From the NCBI GenBank assembly GCA_963575745.1, contig CAUYUJ010017815.1, positions 499,983 through 563,982 on the forward strand: a stretch of 64,000 bases of DNA, given 5' to 3'. Shown here piece after piece: positions 1 to 11,595 of the stretch. Made by a program: the position numbers and the translations under genes. Within the stretch, counting starts at the first letter, position 1, and the number at the start of each line of letters is the position of its first letter. Under the pieces are notes generated by a model that did not search any database, was not told the DNA's origin, and saw nothing but the letters and a program-made list of their open reading frames with translations. Source of the DNA: Prorocentrum cordatum (Eukaryota; Sar; Dinophyceae; Prorocentrales; Prorocentraceae).

Positions 1-118
1 CACCACCACCACCACCACCACCACCACCACCACCACCACCACCACCACCACTACCACCACCACCACGACAACCACGCACACACGCACGCACGCACGCACG
101 TGCACCACCACCCACTAC
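1..118. repeat. (CAC)n microsatellite followed by CACG repeats
   Basis: The window opens inside a nearly pure CAC triplet tract (to about base 66) that passes into ACGC/CACG dinucleotide-like repeats. No coding signal is present. Confidence 0.95.
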
Positions 119-237
119 GCACGCGCGCGCGGAGCCACAGGTCCGCTACGACACGCGTCCGCGGATAGAGAAAATCAGCGCCATGGTAAGGGATGGGAGG
201 GAGGGGTAGGACGTCAGATATGACGCGAGCGCACCTA

Positions 238-330
238 GCTTGTCCTCCTCCCCCTCCTCCTCATCCTCCTACAAGTCCTCCTCCTCCTCCTCCTCCTCTT
301 CCTCATCCTCCTCCTCCTCCTACTCCTTCC

Positions 331-361
<31 letters not shown>

Positions 362-502
362 CTCTTCCTCCTTCTTTTCCTTCTCCTCTCCGGCTGGCGC
401 TGTTCGGTGCAGTTGTCTTGGGCGCGCCCTGGCGCACGTGGCCAGAGTCTCGGCGGCGACAGCCGCCGGAGCCCCAGGAGCACATGTCCTGAGGCGGTCT
501 CG

Positions 503-544
<42 letters not shown>

Positions 545-545
545 T
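238..545. repeat. Pyrimidine triplet (TCC/CTC)n and (CT)n tracts
   Basis: Bases 238-385 are almost only C and T in TCC/CTC triplets, and 500-545 is a (CT)n run. All long reading frames here encode Ser, Pro or Leu homopolymers (Glu/Arg/Lys on the other strand), so they reflect the repeat and not genes. Confidence 0.9.
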
Positions 546-660
546 TGTGCGCCTCCAGCCACCATTGACTGCCGGGAGCTGGCGGCGTGGCGCCGGGCGC
601 GCGGACGCGCTGCGACGCTGATCAACGGCTGCGGGCGATGGGGGGGGGGTGCTCAGGATG

Positions 661-750
661 GGGAGGAGGAGGGCGACGATCAGGAGGAGGAGGGCGACGA
701 TCAGGAGGAGGAGGGCGACGATCAGGAGGAGGAGGAGGAGGAGGAGTATC
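661..750. repeat. 21-bp tandem repeat, three copies
   Basis: The unit AGGAGGAGGAGGGCGACGATC is repeated three times almost perfectly and then decays into GGA triplets. It encodes a Glu/Asp-rich ladder in one frame, a repeat artefact. Confidence 0.85.
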
Positions 751-879
751 CTCCTGAGCAGGGCATCCACGCGATCGCTTGGTCCATCGAGTACGAGTGG
801 CTGTACTGGGTCGTCGCGGCCCTATGAGTCCACCAGGGCGCCCGCACGTAAGATCACCTCCTGTCTCTTCCTCGTTCCT

Positions 880-1460
880 CCACCCTTGAGAGGAGGAAGG
901 ATGACGATTAGCAGGGAGGCGAGAGGAAGAAGGAGGAGAAAGTGGGAGGAGGGAATCGGGGGAGGAGAGGAAGTGGGCAGAGGAATGGGGAGCGTTGTGC
1001 AGCTCCTGGAAGGGCGCCACTGCTGTAGAGTAGGAGGAGGAGGTTGGAAGAGGTGGAGGAAGAGAGAGAGAAGAAGGAGGATCACGAAACACATTGTAGG
1101 AGGAGGAGGAGGAGGGGGACAAGGCGGAGGAGGAGGAGGAGGAGGGGGAGGAGGAGGAGGAGGGGGAGGCATAGGAGGAGGAGGTGAAGGAGGAGGAAAT
1201 GGTTCGAGGAGCAGGCTGAGCCTGTGTGTTCTGCGCTGCCGCCCGTAGAATTGGACGGGATCCGATCGCCAGTCGGCCCCCGGCCTCGCTCCGGGGCGCC
1301 GCTCGCCGCGGCCGTGGCCGTCCTCCTCGAGCCGCGGGCCGCCGCCGGGGGGCGAGGGACACCCCAGCAGTTATGATGTTCCAACCTCCTCCTCCTCCTC
1401 CTCCTCCTCCTCCTCCTCCTCCTCCTCCTCCTCCTCCTCCTCCTCCTCCTCCTCCTCCTG
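880..1460. repeat. GGA-rich tract followed by (CTC)n tract
   Basis: The + strand switches from a purine tract (GGA/AGG, about 890-1200) to a pure CTC tract (1384-1460). The GC-rich stretch between them (1201-1380) has no recognisable product. Long frames in both directions are low-complexity Gly, Pro or Glu. Confidence 0.85.
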
Positions 1461-1493
1461 TGCGCGCCGCCAAGGAGTTCGGGCCACGTGGGG

Positions 1494-1860
1494 CTTTAGC
1501 CTTGATCGCCACACATATTTTCGAGCCCCACAACAATATACCGAAACTCGATGGCTTTCGCGTGTCGGGCCCTGGGAGACACTCGTCCGACACAATTAAT
1601 CGACGATCCCCAGGAAAGTATGGGAAAATATGGGAAGTGGGGGGGAAGACAAAAAAGCCCAGAAGATATGCGAACATATGGGGAAGTGTTTTATCTGTGT
1701 GTATCTATCTGTGTGTCTCAGGGCCCCTTCAGTTCTGATGTTCCAACCTACTTCAGCTTTGGTCACCACAAATATTTTCGAGCCCCACAACAGTACCGAA
1801 ACTCGATGGTTCTCGCGTGCCGGGCCCTGGGAGACACTCGTCCGACACTATTTCGACACT
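1494..1860. repeat. Duplicated ~105-bp dispersed repeat
   Basis: Two direct copies, about 1494-1600 and 1757-1850, share the core GGGCCCTGGGAGACACTCGT with 'TATTTTCGAGCCCCACAACA' upstream. Between them, 1593-1735, lies one member of a separate family (GGGAAGTGGGGG, ending CAGGGCCCCTTCAG) that recurs at 28711-28780 and 50610-50770. The second copy runs into short TTTCGACACTC repeats (1850-1885). Confidence 0.8.
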
Positions 1861-2035
1861 CTTTCGACACTCTTTGGACACTTTTCCGGGGGCTCGAACT
1901 TATTTCTGGGATGTGGTCCTTAAGTAAGATGGGAACTACATACCCCAGCTGGCGGCAGAATGAAACCAACGATCTCTCGAGCTTAGATCGTGCCATGGTC
2001 TACTTCTGCCTGGTTACTACGGTCGGGAAGTTTGG

Positions 2036-2270
2036 GATAGCGCGTCGTTCCGCCGGTTGTGGCCCACCACGCTGCGGCGCCACACGGCATCCCCGTCGCG
2101 GCCCCCAGGCGTCCCCTTGCAGGACTTTTCCCAGCCTACCGCCCCGCTGAGCGCAGCGCTACGTCATCCGCTCGCAGGGCATAGCGTGTCGCCAGGGCCG
2201 CCGCCGCGACACGCGAAGCAAAACTTCCCGACCGCAGAACGTGTTGCGACCCATCGCGGCCACGTCATGT
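2036..2270. repeat. Repeat mosaic shared with 15290-15337 and 22981-23060
   Basis: The first part (2040-2088, CCGCCGGTTGTGGCCCACCA) matches the sequence just upstream of the spliced leader at 15345. The second part (2170-2235, GGCATAGCGTGTCGCCAGGG) matches 23003-23050. These blocks are joined here but separate elsewhere, as expected for pieces of one or more transposons. Confidence 0.75.
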
Positions 2271-5019
2271 GTCATGTAGGCCGGGCCCCTGGTGCTGATG
2301 ACGCAGGAGGCACGTTGTGGCTTGCACGTGCGTGCTGGTTCTTCTGGATTGTTGCTTTGTGTCTTCGCGTGGTCGCTGCCCGTGGACGCCTCGTGGGCGC
2401 CCCTTGAGTAGGTGTTCTGGGGCGTCGCCTGGTTAGCCCGCGGGCGCCTCGTTGGCGCCCCATGCGTTGGCTGGCGTGGACGCGCACGTATATTGCACCC
2501 CAGGAGGTGCTTGCATCCCGTAGGTCGGACCACATAGATGTTCAAAAGAAGAGCAGGCTCTACCACCCTATACACCTGGACTGATCGATACCCCCCAGGG
2601 ACAGTACAACGTACAGACGATTCTTCCAGATCTGACACTTCCCATATGAATTCATACCATCCCATGCCACTCAGTATCGACAGCCGCCTCAAATCTCTGT
2701 CAAGTGATACTACGTATGCGCACTCACTCGTTCATCTCAAAAGGTACTATTCCACGAATCCCTTGCAACAGCTGGCACAACGTCCACACGCGCGCGGCCT
2801 CGCGCACATGTCGAAGCCATACTAGACAGAGCAAGGTCTGCTAGCATCTCAACCAGCGTACATCAAACACCCTTACATGCATCACGAAGTTGTGCATGTT
2901 CTACCCGCGCGCATTTGCTGAAATCGCCGGAAAACGATGTGAATGTGGCAATATCATACATCACGCGCGTTCCCACCTACCACGCGATGCTCCAGCAAGT
3001 GCCCAGTGCACGATTCCGTGTCGATTACCATGCGGGCCACGCGCACGCGCCGCCACGCGCGCGTGTCGAAATTCTTCAACACCATTGCCCATTGATTGCC
3101 GAAGCATCTCAAGATAGAGCTCTTCAAACACTGCAGGAAACAACGTGCGTTCCAACACAAGTCTGCCAGGTTGTTTGCATTTCCGCGCGCGCGCACGTCC
3201 GCACCATTGCCCGCATCAGCGCCTCCGCATCACAGCCGATATCGTCGTCCGTCAGGGACGCCATTGTCGCCATCATCAGCCATACACCTTAGCACCGACA
3301 CGTGGACATCGTCATCGTCATCGTCTTCACCAGCATCGGCGCCGTCATATGCCTCGCCGTCGTCATCGCCACCATCGCCACCACCATAGCTACTATCAGT
3401 ATCGTTGCTGCCTGTGTCGGCATCATCATGAAATCGCGCCCGCCCAAGTCATCGACACGCACTGAGGTGCCCGCGCGCCAGCGCGGCCTCTGAGACGCGC
3501 TGGGCAGATCCCATCGGCAAACGCCATTGCTGCTGGATCAGTTGTGCCAAAGCAGCTGGCTGCTCTGCGCGCGAGCTTGTGCGCGCTAGCGCGGCCGCAG
3601 AGATGCGCCACCCAGCGCCAAGCATATCCGCAATCGCGGCCGGATTGGTTCTTGCGATGCAAAATTCAAGTGGGTTGGTGGGATCGTTTTGCGAGCAGTG
3701 GAGTTGGCCACTCATTAGTGGACATTCGGTAATTCCACCACATAGCTCGCACCACACAGATTGCAACATATAGCTTGCACCACAGGGCGGGCACCACATG
3801 TATGGCTCTAAGGCCCACAGACTGCGAGCTCTAAGCGTTGGGAACCCACGCTGGCAGGCACACGCTGTACAAGAGGAGGTCGAAACAGACCATGGTGGCC
3901 ACAATGCTGTGATAGCGAGGACGCCTTGCCCGCATGCCCCGACGCCCCACGCCCGCCCCCGCAGGGACCGTGCCGGTGGCAGGAATTGACCCCTTGGTTT
4001 CCTCCTGCCGACCGCGATGCCATTCAAACGTGTCCAATTCGACGCAAAGCGCCGATCCAGAGAAGCCTCGCTTCAAGGCCTCACGAGCCACAGGAATGCC
4101 TGGCGAGGGCACGGGCTTAAGTCTTCACTCCCATGGTTGCCAAAAGTGGTATTGGTCAAGAAACACTTGGAAGTGCAGAATACGTTCAGGATGAGCCCAA
4201 ACGATGCCATGCCCAGCTGAAGATTTCACCACTGGGAGAGTTCGAGCTCAAGGGTCATCTGCCACAACCACGGCAGCTGTCTGTGGCGTGAGGTGCGGGG
4301 CTAGCACTGCAACGGGGAACCCATTCCCCAGCGGCCGCCAGCGCACTGCTTCAAGCAAAAGGAACTGCATGGCCAGGGTTCGTCCCTCGGCGAAACACTT
4401 AGTATAATTCTCGAACTTCTGGGGACTTGGTCGACGTAAGTGCGAGCCACAACTTGTTTAAGCTTCTTGTGCAACTTGCGTCGCTTCTCTTGCCACCGTC
4501 GAACATGTCGAGAGGTCCCCCTATGGGAAATGGCTCTACAACATGCCGCAACACGTCTAGATTCGATCTCCGTCGGCGATGAATCGGGCAATAATATACG
4601 CGTGCGTGCACGCCTGTCTGCTGCAGTTCGTCTGGCAATGCCATGCCAGACGGCAGAAAGCGTAGCAGCATAGCAGAATACCGCCTGCTCCCGGGTGGTG
4701 GAGGGGCATGAGGGAGTGCTAACCAGCATGAGGGAATGGCTCTTGGAGAAGAGTGGTTCAAGACGCGCTCCCGCTTTTCGGCCTCCTAGGCACCTCCAAA
4801 GGCAGCGGAACCGTCAAGAACTAGTCTGGATACGAATCTTGTCCTGGGGAGCGTCCCGGGCTCCACCAGGACCCGCATCCTTCATTCCAAGTTCGAGAGG
4901 CAAGCATACGTTGATGTCTCAATTGGCGGAGCTCTCTGGCCGGGGTGGGGGCCTCGTCCCCGCAGAGTGGTGCCAGTGTCTCGCCGGCCTGGGTGGGTGG
5001 GGCGCCATCCTGAAGCCTT
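2271..5019. other. No gene recognised; short duplications only
   Basis: A short imperfect duplication lies at 2395-2470 (CGCCTCGTGGGCGCCCC and CGCCTCGTTGGCGCCCC). A GTCATC/CATCGT triplet-rich patch at 3296-3440 creates a spurious hydrophobic frame. Reading frames up to 192 codons occur on both strands but show no family motif or consistent frame; I see no supportable gene. Confidence 0.5.
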
Positions 5020-5290
5020 CTTTATCTTCCAGTCCTGGGAGGCCCCTGGAAACCCCAGGAAGTCGTGAGAGGCTTCTGGAAGCTCCTGGGCACGTGAGCA
5101 GCGCAAGTGGGCCATCTCACTTCATCCTCTTGAGCTTTCCCCAGTGGATCTTTGAAGGGGCCAGTTAAGGCTACTGGAGGCCTGTGGGGATGCTTGGATC
5201 CTTGGGAGCCATTGGATCCAAGGCCCTGAAGGCCACCTGGAGGCCCTGGAGACCGAGGGGGGCCTGCGCCTCAAAACTGGTACGTGCGCC
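5020..5290. repeat. Degenerate CCTGGAGGCC-type repeats
   Basis: Short diverged repeats on the theme CCTGGGAGGCCCCTGGAA, with the nearby GGATCC-containing pair TTGGATCC/ATTGGATCC. The texture resembles the GCCGTCTTGG satellites further right but the unit differs. Confidence 0.5.
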
Positions 5291-5936
5291 GTTCCAGAGA
5301 GTCATCTCATACACCTGTGAGAAACCATGGGGGCTCGACCCGATGCGTCGCATGTGTCTCGCATGTGTCTAGCCCACCCGCGGGGGCGCGAAGGCAATCG
5401 CGCTTCGCGCATCGCGCCCTGGGTCAGAGCGGTTACCCTCCTCCAAGAGGGCGGCTCAAGGGTGCGAAGATCATCGCGTCGCAGGCTGCGAGGGCGCGAA
5501 GATAGGTGACCGAGACTTGTGCGCTCCAAGTTCGCGCGCAGCGCGGACCACTGTAGACGTATCAAGGCCCCTCCCCAAGGCCTCATACCACGGGTGGGGG
5601 GTTGGTGCGGTGCCAAAAAGGCGTGATGGATCTTCGGTGTTTCTTCTAGTGGCCTGCGTGCCCAGGGTGTGGGGGGAGCATCGTCCAGACATCCTGCTCC
5701 GAGAGCTCTTCCTCGTTCTCCTTCTGCTCCTCCGTCTCGAGAGCTCGATAGGGCATTCCATTCCTCCTCGTCACCCTCCCGACTCGTGTGCACCCCCCCC
5801 TCACCTCGTGCTCCTTCTCTCGTGCCCCTCGTCCTCACCGCCCTCATCCATCTTCACTCCCCCTGCCCTCGCTCCCACCATTCCTCCTCCTGCTCCTGCT
5901 CCTGGTGCCGTCGGGGGCGCACGGGCGCCGAGGTCA

Positions 5937-6038
5937 TGCCCTTCTGGTTCTACAGCGTCAAGAAGCTCGCGGAGAGCTCCGAGTACATCTTCGTGCTGCT
6001 GCCCGAGGGCACGCTGCCCGGAGACCTCCAGGAGCGCC
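5937..6038 (+). CDS. Exon-like fragment, unknown product
   Basis: A 34-codon stretch starting MPFWFYSVKKLAESSEYIF and continuing VLLPEGTLPGDLQE has a balanced, protein-like composition, in contrast to the CTC tract before it and the GGA tract after it (6129-6190). No splice boundaries are certain and no family is recognised. It could be a decayed exon or chance. Confidence 0.2.
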
Positions 6039-6264
6039 CACGCCAGTCCGGGCCGCCCCAAGCGCGATCGGGGCCAGAGCACGTGCGGACCCGTGGAGAT
6101 GCGGACCACTTCTGGTCCAGACGGGGCTGCAGGAGGAGGAGTAGGAGGAGGAGGAGGAGGAGGAGGAGGAGGAGGAGGACGAGGAGGATGGAGCCCGCGC
6201 AACTGTCACCAATTGGAAGCCACTGTGGGCCAAAATTCGGGCGGCGGCGGAGCGAGCTCTACCC

Positions 6265-7125
6265 ATGACTCAGTATTTGGGAGGCACGTGGTGCCCGAGC
6301 TTCTGGAGAAGCGTGCCGTTTGCGCAAGAACTAGCTGAGGCGGCTTCGGGTTTTCCAGGTTCGGCCCGCTTGCGGGCTCCGACGGCGACTGCACTCAAAG
6401 CTCTGAAAGAAGCGCAGTCGGAGAACCCGCGGGCCCCTGTACAAAAGACGCTGGCTCGTTCGCTGGCCAAGTCGCTGTATCGGGAAAATATGGCTCCCAC
6501 GATCTTCAAACGCCTGGAGAAGTGGGCGACACGCCCACCTTCCAAGCGAGCCTTGGCGGGATGCGACTGGCCCGCGATGAGAGACGCGATGGCCGAGCTC
6601 CCACCGGCATGGCAGGCATCGGTTCTAAAGACTGTGGTGGGCGGGTGGACGACGGAGAGGAGGATGACTCAAACCGATGTGCCTTGCAAATTCGGGTGCA
6701 CGGATGCTGTCGACTCTCAGTCCCATTATCTATCGTGTCCCGCACTGTGGGTTGCCGCATCTATCGTATGGCATCCCGAGGTACCAGTCGAAGGATTCTT
6801 GGACGCTCTATTAGGCCTGGCTCGCTCGTTGTCCCCAGAGAGGAGAGCCATGGCACTGCGGCGATTGGTGCTAGTTTCTTATATGTATAATTCGGTGAAG
6901 GGATTGGGAGTGGCAGTCGATGATCCAGAGATTACAATTCATGCCCGTGCTGCCAGAGCGCAGTTGATACAACAGGTAGAGAGAGATGGACTAAGGCACA
7001 CCTCATCCGAGCTACGTGCGAGGAGGAGGAGGATGGAGAAGGAGGGACGAGGAGGAGGAGGAGGAGGAGGAGGACGACGAGGTGTTTTTTGTCCATCCCT
7101 AAGACTCTGGTTCCTTGTTGGCTAA
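6265..7125 (+). pseudogene. C-terminal part of a LINE-like (non-LTR) retrotransposon polyprotein
   Basis: The frame begins MTQYLGGTWCPSFW and encodes about 250 residues with the post-RT tail typical of dinoflagellate LINE-like polyproteins: a Trp-rich 'VVGGWTTERRMTQ' segment followed by a CCHC zinc motif, CKFGC...HYLSC (C-x3-C-x8-H-x3-C, bases 6682-6739). RT and endonuclease domains are absent upstream, so this is a 5'-truncated copy, the usual product of target-primed reverse transcription. The last ~30 codons read through a (GGA)n tract and are probably 3' flank and not protein. The family assignment rests on motif memory, with no database search. The homologous motif at 61617-61679 supports it. 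Confidence 0.6.
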
Positions 7126-7324
7126 GACTCGGTCAAACGTCGGCTGGCTGTAGATGGGTCGGAGGATCGTGCCGCGTCGGCGATGCGGCGCGAGCGGGGG
7201 CCCGATTTTCGTTTCGGCGGTGCGGCGCTATCCTCTGACCCCATTTGCTCGCGCCCCGTTTGGGAGACACCTCGCCGGGTCGGGTCTGGCGGGCGCGCGA
7301 CCCCCCTTCCTGCTCCGTCCCTTC

Positions 7325-7465
7325 TCTTGTTGATCACACTGCTCCTACTTCTGTTCCTGATCAACAGCAGCTTTAGCATCATGATCATGATCAGCAGTAG
7401 CATCATCATCAGCAGCATTATCATCCTCATCGTCATCATCATCAGCATCATCACTTCTTCCTCCT
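7325..7465. repeat. CAT/ATC/AGC triplet-rich tract
   Basis: Simple trinucleotide-rich sequence (ATCATGATCATGATCAGC and similar) giving spurious hydrophobic or Met/Asp-rich frames. No gene is seen from 7126 to 8400; a GGA/CTC patch lies at 7676-7720. Confidence 0.7.
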
Positions 7466-8409
7466 ACTTCTTCGAGCTTCGAGCTGGTGGCCGGTGTTGC
7501 TTTTACGACCTCCTTCCACTCCTTCCGTCTCCGGCGATTGTCGCTTCGAGCCCGGCTTGTACGCCCCAGCCAAGACGCTAAAATGAAGGGCCATCTCAGG
7601 CTCAGGAGGGGCTCTTGATGGGCAAATGTTCCACCACCACTACCATGATATGTAGGACGGGGGAGAAGGGAGTATGAGGAGGTCCTCCTCCTTCTCCTCC
7701 TCCTCCTCCTCCTCCCTCCCCTACCTATGGTAGTGGTCGCGGAGAATGGGCCCATCAGCTTTGGATTAGGGCCGCTCCCTAGATCCAGGTCAGGGAGCCC
7801 AGTCGTAACCGAGTCTCGCTGTGGCCAGCGTGCCCCTTCGTTCCTGATTCGGCGCTCCTCGTGGCAACACGATGGCTGCATCCGCCGCCGTGCTGTGAGG
7901 CTGGGAAGGGCGACGGGGGCGTGGGGAGGCCTGGGGGGCATCATGACATGTTCCTTCTGGGATTTCGCGTGTGACCTTAGTTTTCCGTCGCAAGGCGGCC
8001 AGGTGAGCCTCCGAAGGACTCCGTCTTCGATGCTCCCGGGGGTCCTGGAACACGTTTTCAAAGAGCGAAGCTGTGACGACAGGTAAGGTGCCCGTCGCAT
8101 ACCTAGCGCGGCGCAGCTCGGTGGCGAACCTTCGCGGTGCAGGGTGCGGCATCGGTGGCGTTCGCTCCCCAAGCGTAGAGTTCGACTTTCGCTGCGGCGG
8201 TGGCCGTCGGCCGCGCGACCCTTGGCGCGCTGCCGGCCTCGTGGGGCGCTCTCGATCATCGTCGTGTCTGCAAGGTGGCTGCGTGCAGGAGAGCGCCGCT
8301 GCAGTGCGAAGCCACCGACAGGGCACGTGGCGACGGGGCGACGAGAGGGGCACAGGGCTGGAGCCAAAGATCCTCTGGAGAGCGACCGCCGCCACCCACT
8401 CACTACCAG

Positions 8410-8545
8410 CCTCGAACGCATCCCTATCCCTAAGATTGACACGCCAAAAGGCGATGACAAGCTTAGGGATTCGCCCTCAAACAATGAGGGAATCCCTAAG
8501 ATTGGCACCGTGATGGGGAGGTGCCCAGCATAGGGATAGGGGTGT
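8410..8545. repeat. Foldback element with three nested hairpins
   Basis: The motif ATCCCTAAGATTG occurs twice in direct orientation (about 8427 and 8491) and is matched by inverted CTTAGGGAT and CATAGGGATAGGGGT. Three stems are visible: one closed by GCCAAAAGGC, a small one CCCTCAAACAATGAGGG, and a third around GGGGAGGTGCCC. The region resembles a MITE or remnant foldback element. No clear target duplication. Confidence 0.55.
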
Positions 8546-10160
8546 GCTCCAGGCCGTTGAACTCGGGGCACGGCGCGCAGAGGCCGCCCGTTCGCGCGGG
8601 TCGGGCTTGCGCCTGCTGGCGAGGACACGCGGTGCATCGCGCGCCTTGCCGCGGGCGCGGCGGGCGGAGCTCGTCGCCGGGGCGAGACGGGGGGCATGAG
8701 CGCGGCCGGAGCGAGGCCCCTTGCCGTTGTGCCGGCTGCGAGGGCGGGGTCGTGTTGGGCACGGCCGTAGTCAGTTCTCTTCGCTGGCGCAGTCTACGTA
8801 TAGCTGTCGTCCATGGCCGTGCGCGGGAGGTTCGAGCGGTCCAGCGCATTTTCTTCTGAAGGCGCCGTCGGCAGCACCTGCATCGTCCGACGAGGTTCGC
8901 CGCTGCGGGCCTCCCACGTCTGCGATGGTGTGCGGCCGCGTGGACAGGGGCGTGGCAGCTGCAAACCCACAACGGAGCACGAGCGACTCGGACAGGGCTG
9001 CGGATGCCGACCCCATGCGAGCAGCTGCTCCGCCGGGAAGCTCCCGAGTGGCGAAACAGTTCAAAGGGAGGCATCCATCATGGGCATTGTCTGGACCTGG
9101 CCCATTCCGTCAGCTCCCGTTCACGCGGCAGGGCATGGATGGGAAAGGCGCGTGGTAAATGTCAACACACAGAGGATTGTGGATGTAAGGGCGAGGCGGA
9201 AAAGGCTGCAGGACGTGGATGAGGATGGCTGGATCGATATGCAAGCGAGCACGCAAAATACGGCGATGAAGGAGGCCCTCTAGAACTTGGCCGCGACCAC
9301 CCACGTCGAGGCGTGGGTGGCAGTGCAGCTTCCGACCGCGTCGCAGAAGATAGAGGGGATAGCCCCAGCCCAGGGGACAAGGGGCACTAGGATGCAACTC
9401 TTGGGAGGTTCACTTCTGAATCGGCGTTGGTATATCCCTGGTCGAAGCCTGGCCTAGGCTGGTTGCAACCCCGCTCAATTCCGTTTGATCTGGCACAATC
9501 TCGTCCAATCCGGATTCTTCCGTGTTGAGCCATCTTATATTTGGCTCAGCGGTCCCCAGTCGGTCTTGATCGCCTTTAATGCTTCTGACGAAGACCTTCC
9601 CGGAGTTGCCTTCTAAATTGAAGGTGCACGTTTCGGTCAGCGACTAAGGCGGACGCCAACGCGGTCGGTCAGCCCACGTTGGGGATGAACGGGGCGATCA
9701 ATGGTCGCCACGGGGAAGCTCGATGCGAAGGTCCATGCAGAGACGGGCACTGTTGCACGCTGTTCGCTCGGGTCCTGGACAGCTTGCGTCGCGGAACGAG
9801 CTCAAACTGGAAGGGGGCAGCTCGAACGGACATGGCTTTGGCGAGGGTGGGGGGCCCGTACACCGATCGTGCTGCCAATAGGTCTCATCGGTACGATCCC
9901 AACGTTGCGTGCATTATCACGGTGGCGGCCAACCGGGCGAACGCCGCCGGAAGTCGTGCGTCGGACGACCAACGAAGCGATCGGCGCACACCCTGCCAGA
10001 TCTTTGCGCATGGACCCCGCTTCCGCAGCAAGCTGAGCAGGCGGGGCCTCCCCAGTCCAATCGGCCGGCTGGGGCGCCGAGCGCCGTCGGTGCTTCAACG
10101 GTTGAGCTGGTTGCCGCCTCCCCGTGCAGATGCTGCTGTCCGGAGGACGCAATGGAATAG
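8546..10160. other. No gene recognised
   Basis: GC-rich sequence with overlapping frames on both strands, up to 192 codons, that are Arg/Pro/Ala-rich and have no recognisable motif. No repeat stands out by eye. Confidence 0.45.
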
Positions 10161-10275
10161 TAGGGGGCAACATGCGAACCCTACCCCTACCCCCCACGAT
10201 TTCTGAGGGGGAGGGTGGGGTTCACTTCGTTCGGGAGCTCCCCGAACGGGGGTAGGGTTCGCATATGGCCCCCTA
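10161..10275. mobile_element. 115-bp MITE-like element with terminal inverted repeats and target duplication
   Basis: The left arm TAGGGGGCAACATGCGAACC (continuing CTACCCC) is matched by an inverted right arm ending GGCCCCCTA; the 27-bp arms differ at about 2 positions. The element is flanked on both sides by AATAG (10156-10160 and 10276-10280), a perfect 5-bp direct repeat consistent with a target-site duplication. The interior holds a second hairpin around TTCGGGAGCTCCCCGAA. It has no coding capacity, so it would be a non-autonomous DNA transposon. Confidence 0.75.
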
Positions 10276-10632
10276 AATAGATGGTGCACCGCGCGCCAGT
10301 TTCAACAATTTGGACAACGTTGTTTTGGATGTTCCCAGCCAGCGCAGGACAGCATTGAGCAGTTGTGCGGTACGACAGTTTGTTGCCGAATTTTTCAAAC
10401 AGAAACAGACAGGGGGCAGCTCGAGCGACGACGGCGCCTGGGCGCGATCTGGGAGCCGTGGACCCCGCAGGGCAGGCAGACGACGCCCTCTCCCACAGGC
10501 GCGAAGGCAGCCCTGTGGCACGGAGGGGGGAGGGGAGGAGAGGAGGGGGGCAAGGCCTGGCGACGCGCACTCGAGCGCGACGCCACACGTCCACTGATGG
10601 AGCTGGCGCCCCGGGCTGCTTCAACAGATGAT

Positions 10633-10660
10633 GATCACGACGACGACGACGACGACGAAG

Positions 10661-10724
<64 letters not shown>

Positions 10725-10750
10725 TGTCGACGACGACGACGACGACGCAG

Positions 10751-10818
<68 letters not shown>

Positions 10819-10840
10819 AACGACGACGACGACGACGACG
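10633..10840. repeat. (GAC)n tract
   Basis: About 200 bp of nearly pure GAC triplets with a few single-base breaks (for example GTCGACGAC). It yields Asp, Thr or Arg homopolymers on one strand and Val or Ser on the other; these are not genes. Confidence 0.95.
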
Positions 10841-10986
10841 CGCAGCGTCGGCGCCCCCAGCGCGCGCCGCCGGGAGCGGCAGCGGCGCGGCTGCCCCCCG
10901 GCCCGCCCGCTGCAGGGGCGGTGCGCGCGGCGCTCCCGCTGCGGGCCGCAGCGGCGGCAGGCGACGCAGCCGGGCCCCTGCGAGGC

Positions 10987-11013
10987 CTCCTGCTCCTCCT
11001 CCTCCTCCTCCTC

Positions 11014-11045
<32 letters not shown>

Positions 11046-11160
11046 TTTCCTCCCCCCAGAGGGTCTGGGAACTCCTCCTCCTCCTCCTCCTCTCCTCCTC
11101 CTCCTCCTCCTCCTCCTCTCCTCCTCCCTCCTCCTCCTCCTCCTCCTCCTCCTCCTCCTC

Positions 11161-11193
<33 letters not shown>

Positions 11194-11200
11194 GTCTCCT
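10987..11200. repeat. (CTC)n tracts interrupted by a duplicated GAGGGTCT(G/T)GGAAC block
   Basis: Pure CTC/TCC runs are interrupted at 11059-11072 and followed at 11208-11222 by the same short block (CCCAGAGGGTCTGGGAAC and CCCAGAGGGTCTTGGAAC). This suggests local tandem duplication of block plus triplet tract. Confidence 0.85.
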
Positions 11201-11413
11201 CCTCCCCAGAGGGTCTTGGAACGTACTCCCGCGGCTGCGGTGGGCGGCGCGCCTGAGCCCAGGCTGCGGGCCCCCTGCTGCCCGGCAGGGCCCGCGGCGA
11301 GGCACGCGAGGGGGGCGGCGGCGGTCGACCTCTGCGAGGCCACGCGCGGGGGCCACGCAGCGAGGGCGAAGAGCGCCTGCGCTGCTGCTGCCCCTCCGTC
11401 GAAGAATAGTTTT

Positions 11414-11595
11414 GCGCCACGAACATAAACTTTGAGCGCTCCGCGCGGATTTTTCTGGATCCTGGATCCGCGCTGGGCCTCCCGGCGGCGCCTCCGGCGC
11501 CTCCATGGGCTGGCGCGCTCCGCGCGCCAGGGAGGGGGGTCCAGCGCAGATCCAACACCTCCGCGCGGAGCGCCAAGAGTTCATGTTTCTGGCGC
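11414..11595. mobile_element. 182-bp foldback/MITE-like element, family M2 copy 1
   Basis: Long imperfect terminal inverted repeats: the left end runs GCGCCACGAACATAAACTTT then GCGCTCCGCGCGGA, and the right end is the inverted CTCCGCGCGGAGCGC, then AGTTCATGTTTCTGGCGC. The arms are about 50 bp. The interior GCGGCGCCTCCGGCGCCTCC is itself palindromic. A second, diverged member lies at 29777-29925. No coding capacity. Confidence 0.65.

Noticed and set aside
3302-3493. Small hydrophobic frame like a membrane protein
   Set aside because: The composition follows GTCATC/ATCGCC triplets; it is a repeat translation.
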